Shown piece by piece: positions 1-9,323 of a stretch of DNA of 64,000 nucleotides (positions are counted from its first letter, which is position 1; every line of letters begins with the position of its first letter). A program made the position numbers and the translations under genes. Origin of the DNA: Putridiphycobacter sp965230485 (GTDB lineage Bacteria; Bacteroidota; Bacteroidia; Flavobacteriales_D; Crocinitomicaceae); assembly GCA_965230485.1 (NCBI GenBank), contig CBDDLA010000001.1:372001-436000 (forward strand). The letters are read 5' to 3'. The notes beneath the pieces are model-generated. The model saw nothing but the letters and a program-made list of their open reading frames with translations. It ran no database searches and had not been told where the DNA came from.

Positions 1-282
1 CATGGTTGTACACATTAAAAAAACAAGCCATATAATAATACTTTTTACCATAAGAATCATGCTAAGTTGACGAAAATGGAAACAATAACTATTCCAAAAG
101 TAAATAAATGGGGGTTATGTGTTTTGGTTGTTTCATGCAAACAAATGAAAGTAGGCAATCCACCAAATTAATCTTCAGACCAAAGAATTGTTTTTAGCTC
201 ACTTACAGGAGCACATCCGAAACGTTGATGTCTAAATCACTTTTTTATCTCCAGCCAACGATTAAATGATTATTTTAGTCTT

Positions 283-870
283 ATGATTATTCAATACAAG
301 ACAAGGAACCTCTCTCGAATACTTATCCTCATTCTCATGTTTTGGATGAATGAGTATAACAGCCATGCGCAAGACCATAACAAAACAGAAGTCTCCATAG
401 GTTATTTTGGCCCTATTGCTATTGAACCAGGTGCTAAATTAGGGGCTAATTTTTTGGTGAAGCAGTTTGAAAAAAGCCGCTTATTTCTGAATGCACATAC
501 TGGTTTCTTTGCTAAAAACTTGGATAATTCAAATTATCTGGTTGGCGCGGAATTAGCTTGGCGACTGCAGAAAAAGGACAAAAAAAGCACTACTACATTT
601 TCATTAGGAACATCCTATTTGTTCCAGCAAGAGGTTATTGACTTTACAGTTAATCTTGAAGGTGAAATTACCAATAAACATAAAATGAACCGACAGCTGG
701 TCATGCCAGCATTAAACTATGAATATGCGCGTTTCATCAAACCCAATTGGATGGGATACCTGAAAATTGGGTATGGCCAACAAATCAATCTTTCGAATAA
801 TGGGCCTCACAGGGGTGTTTTGTTATGGGAATTCGGTGTCCGTTATTCACTTAACCGAAAAATTAAATGA
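283..870 (+). CDS. Exported conjugative-like/outer-membrane beta-barrel protein, hypothetical
   Basis: A 195-residue protein with an N-terminal hydrophobic stretch (about residues 12-27, ending near NSHAQ) that fits a signal peptide with a charged n-region. The mature part alternates polar and hydrophobic residues with repeated aromatic/glycine turns and ends in a strand-like segment (EFGVRYSLNRKIK), as expected of a small outer-membrane barrel. I do not recognise a named family. Its stop codon overlaps the start of the amine oxidase gene by four bases (ATGA), so the two are probably co-translated. Role is unknown; the barrel call is inference from composition. Confidence 0.6.
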   Translation: MIIQYKTRNLSRILILILMFWMNEYNSHAQDHNKTEVSIGYFGPIAIEPGAKLGANFLVKQFEKSRLFLNAHTGFFAKNLDNSNYLVGAELAWRLQKKDKKSTTTFSLGTSYLFQQEVIDFTVNLEGEITNKHKMNRQLVMPALNYEYARFIKPNWMGYLKIGYGQQINLSNNGPHRGVLLWEFGVRYSLNRKIK

Positions 871-2015
871 AAAGAAGAGATTTTATAGCAAAGACAGCTA
901 CTGCAGGTTTAGGGTTAACACTAATGCCTGCATTACTGCAATCTTGCCAAAAAGAGGATGATTGGATCGTTAATTTTAGCGGTAAAGTATTAATCATAGG
1001 TGCTGGGGCAGCAGGGATGATGGCCGCCTACTATTTAAATCAACACGGCGTTGACTTTGAACTGATTGAAGCAAGTACAACATTTGGTGGTCGGGTAAAA
1101 AAAACGGATACATTCGTTGACTTTTCGCTAGACTTGGGGGCAGAATGGTTGCATGATACGCCTGATACGCTAGGGGAACTTTTAGGAAAAAATAAGGGTG
1201 CCGGAGAGGTGAAAATGGTGTCTTATCAGCCAGAATCGATTAAAAGTTGGAATGGATCTACACTAGTTAATAATAATATAGGCGCACAGTTTTACAGAGA
1301 GTACAAGTTTAAAAATACGACTTGGTACGATTTTTTTGAAGACTTTGTGGTGCCATCTATTGCCGATAAAATGCATTTTGAGAAGGTTGTTGCTTCAATT
1401 GATTACACAGCGGATGAAATGGTGGTAACGACCATTGACGGCAATGTATTCAAAGGAGATAAGGTAATTGTGACGGTTCCTGTAGCAGTATTGAAACAGG
1501 ATGTCATTGAATTTAAGCCTTCACTGCCTGAAGCGACTAAATCAGCGATTGAGGCCATTTCAGTCCCTCCAGGGATTAAAGTGTTTATCAAATTCAAAGA
1601 ACGGTTCTACCCCGATTTGTTTTCAATGGATGAAGGGAGAGATAAGCTTTATTTTGATGGTGCCTTCAAAAAAGAATCTAAAGACAATTTACTGACTTTA
1701 TTTTATGTTGCTGAATCAGCCAGCGAACTGACCAATTTAACCAACCAGGAAATCATTGATACTGTAATTGCTGAATTGGACGGCATCTTTGATGGACAAG
1801 CCTCCTTACATTATGAGTCACATATTGTAGAAAACTGGTCGGAAAATACTTTTATCAGAGGGGCATATAGTTTTACAGGCAGTGGCCCGATAGCTGACGT
1901 TGATCAAAAAATATATTTTGCAGGAGAGGCCTTTATAGATGGACCCAGTTCAACAGTTCATGGTGCTGGCTTTTCAGGCAGAGATACGGCTCGACAAATT
2001 CTGGAAGGGAATTAA
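867..2015 (+). CDS. Flavin amine oxidase family protein, Tat-type lipoprotein signal
   Basis: FAD-dependent oxidoreductase of the monoamine oxidase/polyamine oxidase superfamily, 382 residues. The N-terminus starts MKRRDFIAK, a twin-arginine motif, followed by a hydrophobic stretch and a lipobox-like LLQSC, so it should be exported folded with its flavin and lipid-anchored. The dinucleotide-binding motif GAGAAGM lies near residues 46-52, followed by the acidic end of the second strand (ELIEAS) and a GGR motif; the C-terminus carries the family FAGE signature and a STVHGAGFSG segment next to the flavin. Substrate cannot be told from sequence. It overlaps the upstream barrel gene by four bases. 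Confidence 0.85.
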   Translation: MKRRDFIAKTATAGLGLTLMPALLQSCQKEDDWIVNFSGKVLIIGAGAAGMMAAYYLNQHGVDFELIEASTTFGGRVKKTDTFVDFSLDLGAEWLHDTPDTLGELLGKNKGAGEVKMVSYQPESIKSWNGSTLVNNNIGAQFYREYKFKNTTWYDFFEDFVVPSIADKMHFEKVVASIDYTADEMVVTTIDGNVFKGDKVIVTVPVAVLKQDVIEFKPSLPEATKSAIEAISVPPGIKVFIKFKERFYPDLFSMDEGRDKLYFDGAFKKESKDNLLTLFYVAESASELTNLTNQEIIDTVIAELDGIFDGQASLHYESHIVENWSENTFIRGAYSFTGSGPIADVDQKIYFAGEAFIDGPSSTVHGAGFSGRDTARQILEGN

Positions 2016-2060
2016 TAAATAGCGCTTAAGTTATTATATTTATGTCGTAACAGCTATAGT

Positions 2061-4607
2061 ATGTCATCTAAAATTTTACAATACATCTTCCTGTTTGTCC
2101 TAATTTCTGGTCATACACTTTCTGTCTTAAGTCAAACGTATCCAGGTATTAAAAAAGGCAAAATTGAATTTTTAGGTGATTCAGCCTATGCCCTAGTGAA
2201 ACATAAAAAGAAAACGGGTTTATATCATGTCAGTACGGAAAGTTTTGTTGTAGAACCAGAACAATCAATTTTTCAATATAGTGAGACCTATAAATACCTT
2301 TTCAAAATAGATCAGGATGGTTTTGTGACTGGATATGACCTCAATGTTGGAGATAGCGCGTGTTTTGTAGCTAAAACTAAAAATGAGCTAACGTTTGTTT
2401 TCCAAAGAACTTATGATTCAGATTATGGTTGGCGTTGTATTGTACCATCAAGCGATACAGTGTATGATACTATTTTAGAAGAACAATATTGCCGTCCCTA
2501 CTTTAATCTACCAAATTCGGGGATTAAATTAATTGGGAATTCGTTTATTGTGCATGAATACAAGAATAAACAAGGAGACCCCTTTGCTGAACCCCTTAAA
2601 AGTAAACTGGATCCCACCAAAGATTCTGTTATTGTTGATCTAAAATCTGGGAGTTCCGAACCAATCACTGTGTATCCACCCGACATTCCTGCCATATGTA
2701 AGACTGGCGTTAAGTCAATACTGACTGATGAATGGCAAATTGAACCCAAATATGAAAACATTTATGTTGAAAATGGTTATTTGATGTGCGCATTCCGCAA
2801 AGCATCAGACAGTCAAGAAGAATGGGCTTATTTTGATATTTATAAGCAAGAAGGAGATAAAATTGTACCCACTGAATATATGGGAATCACTTCTAACAGT
2901 GATCTGCCAACACATTTATTCAGCCCATACGCATTAACCGTGGATAAGGACAGTACTTTTTACTATACTAAAAGTGGTCAAGGCATGGGCATCATCAGCT
3001 TATTTCTTTTTGATAATTTCTATAAACCAGATTATTCAAAACTCACAGATGGTTACTGGCATTTTTATAATCGAACTGTTTTTGAACCCGAATATGAATT
3101 TGTTCATAAAATAGGTAACGACTACGACTATTTAACGGCCTATAAAGACAGTACGTTTGAGTTTGTGAAATGGAATAAGGGCGATATCCGTCGTGATTTC
3201 GGTACGCTTCCAATTCCTTTTTACAAGTCTCTCAAGCTTTTTTTAATCGATACATACGACCTCTATATGGAATACTACATCATTGATGACCAGGTATACA
3301 TTGATACGTGCTCTAAAAAAATCTGCCTTAAAAAAATAGAGGAACCTGAAGTCAAAGGAAAATGTTTATTAACGATAGAAAAAATTAATGATTCATTGAT
3401 TTACATTGAGTACAATGTTTCAGAGGCCGTGTCTTCCTTCCCTTATCTGAATATAGAAGGTGAAGATTCACTCATCTTAAATGCCAAAACAGGGGAATAT
3501 GAAGCCTTTTATGAACCCTTCTATCCAGGTACTTACGAGTCTGGAATGTTTAATTTGAAAACACAACAATGGATTGTGGAACCAACACATGTTTGGGTAG
3601 TTAAAAAAGACAATGGTTTTCTAATGGCAAAGCCCATTTTAAATGAAGACCTCTTTCTCCAACACTACACCTACACTTTTAAAAATAATGATGGCTCATA
3701 TGCATTTAAAAACATTCAGCTTGATGATGATTATAGTAATCCTCAATTCGCCCCCATACTTATTCCTGAATTCAAAGCTGGTAACCCTTATCCAATCAAT
3801 TCTTATCGTGGAAATACCATGAACTATTATGAGTCAAACGGATCAGTGGGACTTATTGACATGAATAACATTGAAGTTTTGCACGAGCCTACAGAATTGC
3901 TTTATCATCATTTTTGGGGGAACGGTTTTTTATCAATTGAAAACGGCTTGGTTAGGATTGAAATAAATGATGTAGATACGTCTTTTAGCTTAATGGCATG
4001 TAATCAATTCGACTGTTTATTTAAAGATAGAAGCTATGTGGTACGGTCTAAAACTTCTGATATGGCAACAAATTTAAATTATGCCCATTTTACGGATGAA
4101 ACGTCTGGTATAGAAACCTTAGACGCCCCATCCATAAACCGTTTGCTATCCCAACACACGAAAGGTGACCAATCGGCCTTTTTTGTGTCCAAACTCAATG
4201 ATTCCCTTGTTTATATTGAGGATTGGTTGGCCGATTATAATTTCTCCCCTCCACTATCTAGCAAAGAATACCCTGATAACGACTCATTAGATGTTAATGG
4301 ACTTAAGGTATATCCTCAACCAAAACAGTCTGGTTATAGCCATTCTGGTGTTTATGATTATGTCAATCAGAAATGGTTTATCCCGGCCAGGTATCAGTTA
4401 GTATTACCTTATCACGATCAGTATATCGCATTTCTACCATTTCGTGGCGTAAATCAGTTAGTTAACTTCTATTTGTTTGATATTTTTGATGCCAACGGTG
4501 AAATCGTTGTGAGAAAAAAAGGTGTTAAATGGTTACCACCTGAGTATACTCGTTTTTTATATGAAACGCCAGAATTAAAGGACATTTTCATGAAATACGA
4601 AGACTGA
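2061..4607 (+). CDS. Exported protein with degenerate WG-like repeats
   Basis: An 848-residue protein with a clear signal peptide (hydrophobic core about residues 8-20, cleavage near VLSQT). Several segments resemble WG repeats, in which a glycine-aromatic pair is followed by a loop and a W-x-I/V-x-P-x-Y pattern: KTGVKSILTDEWQIEPKYEN, SGMFNLKTQQWIVEP and SGVYDYVNQKWFIPARYQ. Such repeats are typical of exported Bacteroidota proteins of unknown function. No T9SS sorting domain or lipobox is visible, so periplasm is likely. It stands alone 45 bases after the amine oxidase, possibly in the same transcript. Function unknown. Confidence 0.65.
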   Translation: MSSKILQYIFLFVLISGHTLSVLSQTYPGIKKGKIEFLGDSAYALVKHKKKTGLYHVSTESFVVEPEQSIFQYSETYKYLFKIDQDGFVTGYDLNVGDSACFVAKTKNELTFVFQRTYDSDYGWRCIVPSSDTVYDTILEEQYCRPYFNLPNSGIKLIGNSFIVHEYKNKQGDPFAEPLKSKLDPTKDSVIVDLKSGSSEPITVYPPDIPAICKTGVKSILTDEWQIEPKYENIYVENGYLMCAFRKASDSQEEWAYFDIYKQEGDKIVPTEYMGITSNSDLPTHLFSPYALTVDKDSTFYYTKSGQGMGIISLFLFDNFYKPDYSKLTDGYWHFYNRTVFEPEYEFVHKIGNDYDYLTAYKDSTFEFVKWNKGDIRRDFGTLPIPFYKSLKLFLIDTYDLYMEYYIIDDQVYIDTCSKKICLKKIEEPEVKGKCLLTIEKINDSLIYIEYNVSEAVSSFPYLNIEGEDSLILNAKTGEYEAFYEPFYPGTYESGMFNLKTQQWIVEPTHVWVVKKDNGFLMAKPILNEDLFLQHYTYTFKNNDGSYAFKNIQLDDDYSNPQFAPILIPEFKAGNPYPINSYRGNTMNYYESNGSVGLIDMNNIEVLHEPTELLYHHFWGNGFLSIENGLVRIEINDVDTSFSLMACNQFDCLFKDRSYVVRSKTSDMATNLNYAHFTDETSGIETLDAPSINRLLSQHTKGDQSAFFVSKLNDSLVYIEDWLADYNFSPPLSSKEYPDNDSLDVNGLKVYPQPKQSGYSHSGVYDYVNQKWFIPARYQLVLPYHDQYIAFLPFRGVNQLVNFYLFDIFDANGEIVVRKKGVKWLPPEYTRFLYETPELKDIFMKYED

Positions 4608-4678
4608 ATTTTAGAATTTATTTTCCTCCCCTTTTTCGAGACGGTGTCGACTCCTTCAGGACAAAGTGTTTTTAACTC

Positions 4679-5788
4679 TTAATTAAATTTCTTTATCCAT
4701 TCAATAACGGTCTTCCAGGCCAATTTGCGTTGTCCAGTTTCAAAATCAATCAAGCCTATGGTTTTTAGAATGGCACTATATTCATCAATAAACGACTGAG
4801 GAACATCTGACTCGAATAAAGCATTGAAAATTTCCACAGTAGTTGGCGACCAATCTACCATCTGAAAAATATACGCCGCTTTGATCTGTGATTCTTGCTC
4901 CATTTTATTAAAAAAAGTGTCAAAAAAATCACGCTGCAATTGTTCAGAGCTATTCATCAACGAATCGTCGGTGTGCAGTCCTAATTCTTGAATAACAATA
5001 TTTTTACTGCCAGAAAACTCAATCATTTCTCCTATATTGATCTCATTTTCTGCTGTTGAATATGGTTGATCTAATAAAAAATCCGACCCATAAAAATTAA
5101 AGCAGGCATAGTCAACCAATTTCATTATTTTCTTCATTTCTTTTCGGCTATGCTTTAAATTTCCAAAACTCATGGTAATGCTGACTCCCATATTTTCATC
5201 TAATGTGTGAATGTGATCTTGAACTGGTTCAAAAAAGCGAATCATTTGGTCCGCCAACTTTTCATCATCCTGAAAAATGTTATCTGGTTCATTTGAAACT
5301 GAAATAGCATATCCTCCCCTTTCAACAAATAATGGAATAATCCATGTCATTAACTGATTAAATCGGCTAATAACTTCAGGATCATCAATGGCCCTTCCAC
5401 TAAGGTAATCAGGAACATCTAATCCTTCGCTATCATATGCAGAAACTAACAGGTGGATGCTCAGCCCATCAGATTGCATACGGTTCATTTGTTCTAAAAC
5501 AAAAGCTTCATCATATACACCCTTCTCTGGTTCAATATCTGGCCAGTCGAGTTGTAATCGCCCAGTACGCATCCCTGCTGCTATGGCTTCGTTCCAAGCA
5601 ACTTCTATGGAATCGGCAGTTGCAGGCGGATTATCTGGATTAAAACCGGCAATCATTCCTATATTTTGAGTTTTAACTAAATAATTTAATTCTCCTCCCT
5701 TTGTTTTAATTATTGGCTTTTTCTTTTGACATGAAAAAAATAAACCTAAAGAAAGAAAGGCGCTAATTAATAGAGTGATTGTTTTCAT
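4679..5788 (-). CDS. Lipoprotein, TIM-barrel glycoside hydrolase-like (clan GH-A)
   Basis: About 370 residues. The start at 5788 gives MKTITLL, a hydrophobic core and the lipobox LFFSC followed by lysines; an in-frame ATG two codons upstream (5794) is the alternative. The body reads as a (beta/alpha)8 barrel of glycoside hydrolase clan A: RLQLDWPDIEP is a typical early strand, SVSNEPDN supplies the acid/base glutamate (NEP motif, near residue 165) and NIVIQELGLHTDD supplies a candidate nucleophile glutamate (near residue 272). The GH family and the sugar are not recognisable. It converges with the WG-repeat gene upstream. Confidence 0.7.
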   Translation of the reverse strand: MKTITLLISAFLSLGLFFSCQKKKPIIKTKGGELNYLVKTQNIGMIAGFNPDNPPATADSIEVAWNEAIAAGMRTGRLQLDWPDIEPEKGVYDEAFVLEQMNRMQSDGLSIHLLVSAYDSEGLDVPDYLSGRAIDDPEVISRFNQLMTWIIPLFVERGGYAISVSNEPDNIFQDDEKLADQMIRFFEPVQDHIHTLDENMGVSITMSFGNLKHSRKEMKKIMKLVDYACFNFYGSDFLLDQPYSTAENEINIGEMIEFSGSKNIVIQELGLHTDDSLMNSSEQLQRDFFDTFFNKMEQESQIKAAYIFQMVDWSPTTVEIFNALFESDVPQSFIDEYSAILKTIGLIDFETGQRKLAWKTVIEWIKKFN

Positions 5789-5984
5789 AAACATATTTGT
5801 CAGTTTTTTCTTTATAGTCGAATAGTCCTTTAATTCCCCCTATCAACCCTACTTACCATTTTTTTGCGGTCCAAAAAACTACTACAAAAATTGTGGCTCA
5901 GTTGCTAATTTAAGTCACCAAATATTGTAATTTCATTAAAAATTATTCGTCTAATACTATATAGTACCTATTGTGCACTGACTT

Positions 5985-7385
5985 ATGCCATTATGTAAAG
6001 TACATTTTGAATACACCATGCTAACTATTATGATAATATTTATTAGTAGTAATGGTTTAGGTCAGAATGTAAAAAACATTGAAAATCAAAAAGAAGACAT
6101 TCATCATTTTGTAAGTTTGATTTATACAAAGGACAGTATTGAACAAAGTCAACATTTACACTATATTATAGAAAACTGGAAGACTGAATATGAAATTATG
6201 GTCTTAGAGTTAGCTTACCTTAATCGCGAGCATGAGCTAGGTAAAAAATTAATGGACATTATCAATAAAGAAACAGGACAATATCTGGGCTATTCCTTTA
6301 ATGATTGGTATCAATATATTTGGAGTAAACCGCAAAAAACGCTCGCCAATTACGATTATTTTAAAGCAGAATTGTACAGACAGATTGATCCTCGTTTTGA
6401 ACGTTATTTTATCAATCAATCCCAAATAAGCCAAATTCGATTGGATGAAATTCGTTGGGGAGGTGTGACGCAGGACGGTATCCCCCCGCTCCGGCATCCA
6501 AAAATGATTCCTGCAAACGAAGCCAGTTATTTATTGGATGATCATATTGTATTTGGCGTGGCTATTAATGGTGATTTTAGAGCCTATCCAAAGCGCATAT
6601 TGGCCTGGCACGAACTATTTACAGCTAATATTGGTGGAGAAGCAGTAACAGGCGTGTATTGTACCTTGTGTGGTACTGTGATTTTATATAAAAGTACTAA
6701 AGATGGTGTGACCTATGATTTAGAGACAAGTGGTTTCCTATTTCGATCCAATAAGCTCATGTACGATCAATACACACAATCGCTTTGGAGCACCGTTTGG
6801 GGAAAACCTGTTGTAGGCCCCTTGGTGGGTAAAGGCGTTCAGTTAGACTATCTAAGCGTGGTGATAACAACATGGGAAGCTTGGAAAAAACAGCACCCCT
6901 CTACTACAGTACTGTCGTTAAATACAGGATATAAAAGAGATTATGACGAAGGTGTAGCCTATGGTGATTATTTTGCGAATGATCAAATTATGTTTGCTGT
7001 TCCTAAAGCAGAAAATAAAAAAATAAAGAACAAACAATCTATATTAGCACTACGATTGCAAGATGTAGACAAAGTACCCCCTGTTGCGATATCGACGAAA
7101 TTTTTAAAGAAACATCCCCTCTATACTCATCAATTGGGTCTTACCAGACTAGTGATTCTAACCGATAAAACTGGTGCCAATAGAGTGTATGAGATTGGAG
7201 ACCGACATTTCACAAAATACAATCCTACTCAAAATATAGTTCTGGATAATCAAGGTCAACAATGGACTATTCATGAGAATGACTTAAAAAATGATGAAGG
7301 TGAAACTTTGCTTCGTTTTCATGCCTATAATGCCTTTTGGTTTGGTTGGCAAGCCGCTTATCCGAATACCATATTGATTAGATAA
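5985..7385 (+). CDS. DUF3179 domain-containing exported protein
   Basis: 466 residues. Residues 1-27 form a signal peptide (Lys near the N-terminus, hydrophobic LTIMIIFISS, Gln after cleavage); a second ATG at 6018 would remove the charged n-region, so the first is kept. The region from about residue 170 is a good match to DUF3179: FGVAINGDFRAYP, AWHELF, then GVYCTLCGTVILY with the family CxxC pair, SGFLFRSNKLMYD and SLWSTVWGKPVVG. DUF3179 proteins are exported and of unknown biochemical role. The first 150 residues are unassigned. Single gene, diverging from the GH-like lipoprotein over about 190 bases. Confidence 0.85.
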   Translation: MPLCKVHFEYTMLTIMIIFISSNGLGQNVKNIENQKEDIHHFVSLIYTKDSIEQSQHLHYIIENWKTEYEIMVLELAYLNREHELGKKLMDIINKETGQYLGYSFNDWYQYIWSKPQKTLANYDYFKAELYRQIDPRFERYFINQSQISQIRLDEIRWGGVTQDGIPPLRHPKMIPANEASYLLDDHIVFGVAINGDFRAYPKRILAWHELFTANIGGEAVTGVYCTLCGTVILYKSTKDGVTYDLETSGFLFRSNKLMYDQYTQSLWSTVWGKPVVGPLVGKGVQLDYLSVVITTWEAWKKQHPSTTVLSLNTGYKRDYDEGVAYGDYFANDQIMFAVPKAENKKIKNKQSILALRLQDVDKVPPVAISTKFLKKHPLYTHQLGLTRLVILTDKTGANRVYEIGDRHFTKYNPTQNIVLDNQGQQWTIHENDLKNDEGETLLRFHAYNAFWFGWQAAYPNTILIR

Positions 7386-7441
7386 TTTTTAATTCAGCTC
7401 TCAAAATAATGTAAGTGATTGTTGATTTAGAAATAGGATAC

Positions 7442-9016
7442 TTAGTCCCACAAATTTTTTCCCTCTTTCATCCATTCAATACTTTCAATGGTTCTATCAC
7501 CATCAATATTAATCCGCCCCTGTCTTCCATCTTTTTCTAAAACATAATAGTTTCCACCATTCCATTCTAAATAGTCGAATTCAAATGGTAGATATTGATT
7601 CCCTTTCCCATCAAAAAGGCCATAATAACCATAAATATTCCTGACACTACAAAGCCCTAAATATTTTTTCACCTGTATTTTTTCAATCAACGTATCTGTA
7701 GCAATATCATAGTACTTAATCTTATCCTGATGCTTTACAACTGCATAAGGCGTTTTGTACCACATACCATACACTTCTTGAAATGTAAAATCAGATATAA
7801 GGTTTTCACTTCGATTGTAGATTTGTATTTTCCCAGGGTTTCCAGCAAAAATGCACTCTAATATAGAATCGTATGATGGGGCATAGCGCAACATTCCTAA
7901 CTGCTTATATTTTAGATCAAAAACTCGTTTTCCATCTGAAAAACACATAGCTAATTTGTCTTCCTTTTTTACCAAATATGGGTCTGATGAAGACATGTAT
8001 GAATGGCCATCAAGTTTGAATGCGTTCGCATAATTTTCTACCAATTCGGCCAAGGGTTGCAGAAAATTACCCTCTAGACTAACAATTCCCCATAAATTGT
8101 CTTTATTCACAATAAATAGGTTGGGGTAAAATTCCATTTTAAACATCATATCGTATTTAAATGGAATGATCATTTCTCTATCAGGCCCCATAAGTCCATA
8201 AGAACCATTTTCAATCATAACCTTTGCCTTATTTTTTTCTGTAATAAGGGTGCCACTAATATCAGTTAGTACCTGTTCTTTATCTAAATCAAAAAAAAAT
8301 ACTTCACTATTTTTTTTAACAATTTGGATGTGACTTTCACTTTCTGTCCAAGATGAATGATACGAATCGAACGTTGGGAAATCAAAAAGGTTTTGGTTTT
8401 CTGCGTCAATCATTTTCATTTGTTCACCTTTTTCAACAATAAAAAAGCTAATCTTATCTTTAACCGTTCCATAATCATTGAAATACATAGTCGTCTTACG
8501 GACATTATCATATTCGAAATCAAACAAAATTTTACCGTCGTACCAATAATCCATCTTGCCATTATGATAAATGATGAAACTAGCATCATAAATACTGTCT
8601 GGTCCTTGAGGTGCCCTGTATCGGTATTGAGAGAATGTAGAAGTAATCCCCCACTCTGATTGGTAAAATGGTAAAATTGTATCATTCAAGGGAGATAAAA
8701 TCCCTACCATAAATGAATCTTTTTCAACAATAAAACTTTCATTTTTGAATGGACATATTTTGTCATAATCGAACGGAATAACTGCCTCACCCATCTTGTT
8801 AATAACACCCCATGGGCCGCTAAATGAATCTTTTTGGACAATGGCATATTCATCAATGAAATTGTAGGCTCTCACATATAGATAATCTATCACTTTATTC
8901 CCTGAATCATTACAATAGCCGTAGCGTTTCGTATTAATATCCTCACAAATTGATAGGTTTTGACAATAGGATATCGATATAAGTAGCAGTGAAATTAAAG
9001 TTAAAGAGCGTTTCAT
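7442..9016 (-). CDS. WG repeat-containing exported protein
   Basis: 524 residues, signal peptide (MKRSLTLISLLLISISYC; the Cys could also be a lipobox, S-I-S-Y-C is weak). Clear WG repeats run through the protein: GPWGVINKMGEAVIPFDYD, SYGLMGPDREMIIPFKYD, DNLWGIVSLEGNFLQPLAE and YGYYGLFDGKGNQYLPFEFD. WG repeats are tandem beta modules of unknown function that are common in exported Bacteroidota proteins. It converges with the DUF3179 gene, with 56 bases between the two stops and no obvious hairpin. Confidence 0.85.
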   Translation of the reverse strand: MKRSLTLISLLLISISYCQNLSICEDINTKRYGYCNDSGNKVIDYLYVRAYNFIDEYAIVQKDSFSGPWGVINKMGEAVIPFDYDKICPFKNESFIVEKDSFMVGILSPLNDTILPFYQSEWGITSTFSQYRYRAPQGPDSIYDASFIIYHNGKMDYWYDGKILFDFEYDNVRKTTMYFNDYGTVKDKISFFIVEKGEQMKMIDAENQNLFDFPTFDSYHSSWTESESHIQIVKKNSEVFFFDLDKEQVLTDISGTLITEKNKAKVMIENGSYGLMGPDREMIIPFKYDMMFKMEFYPNLFIVNKDNLWGIVSLEGNFLQPLAELVENYANAFKLDGHSYMSSSDPYLVKKEDKLAMCFSDGKRVFDLKYKQLGMLRYAPSYDSILECIFAGNPGKIQIYNRSENLISDFTFQEVYGMWYKTPYAVVKHQDKIKYYDIATDTLIEKIQVKKYLGLCSVRNIYGYYGLFDGKGNQYLPFEFDYLEWNGGNYYVLEKDGRQGRINIDGDRTIESIEWMKEGKNLWD

Positions 9017-9323
9017 GGCATGCTAATTTCGGAGAACAATTAACTAAATATATGTATAATTTGCTTACTAGCACTATAAGTTAGCGAATCAGGCATGCTT
9101 CCGATAAAACCTTACTGTTTGCAAAAAGTAGACCCTATTACTAATTGAGAAGTATGAATTGATTATTTATTATGGACTTATTCTAGTTATTATATAGCCA
9201 CATTCCTTAAGAGTTTTATCTCAAACCTTAAATATGCATCACAGTATTAGGAGGGTGTTTTTGGGATGATCGTAACAAAATATGAGACATTGGTTATGTA
9301 ATAGAACCAAAAAACCAAAACAT
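9017..9323. other. Intergenic region between divergent genes
   Basis: About 307 bases separating the WG-repeat gene (leftward) from the frameshifted lipoprotein gene (rightward). I see no open frame of credible length, no tRNA- or hairpin-terminator-like structure and no exact TAnnTTTG box within it. It presumably holds both promoters in degenerate form. Confidence 0.5.

Noticed and set aside
76..171. Short frame of 31 codons with a lipoprotein-like start (WGLCVLVVSC)
   Set aside because: Too short, no promoter box, no domain after the Cys; probably chance or the remnant of a decayed gene.
4607..4680. CGAGAC...GTGTCG repeat between two convergent genes
   Set aside because: Stem too short and no T run; not a convincing terminator.
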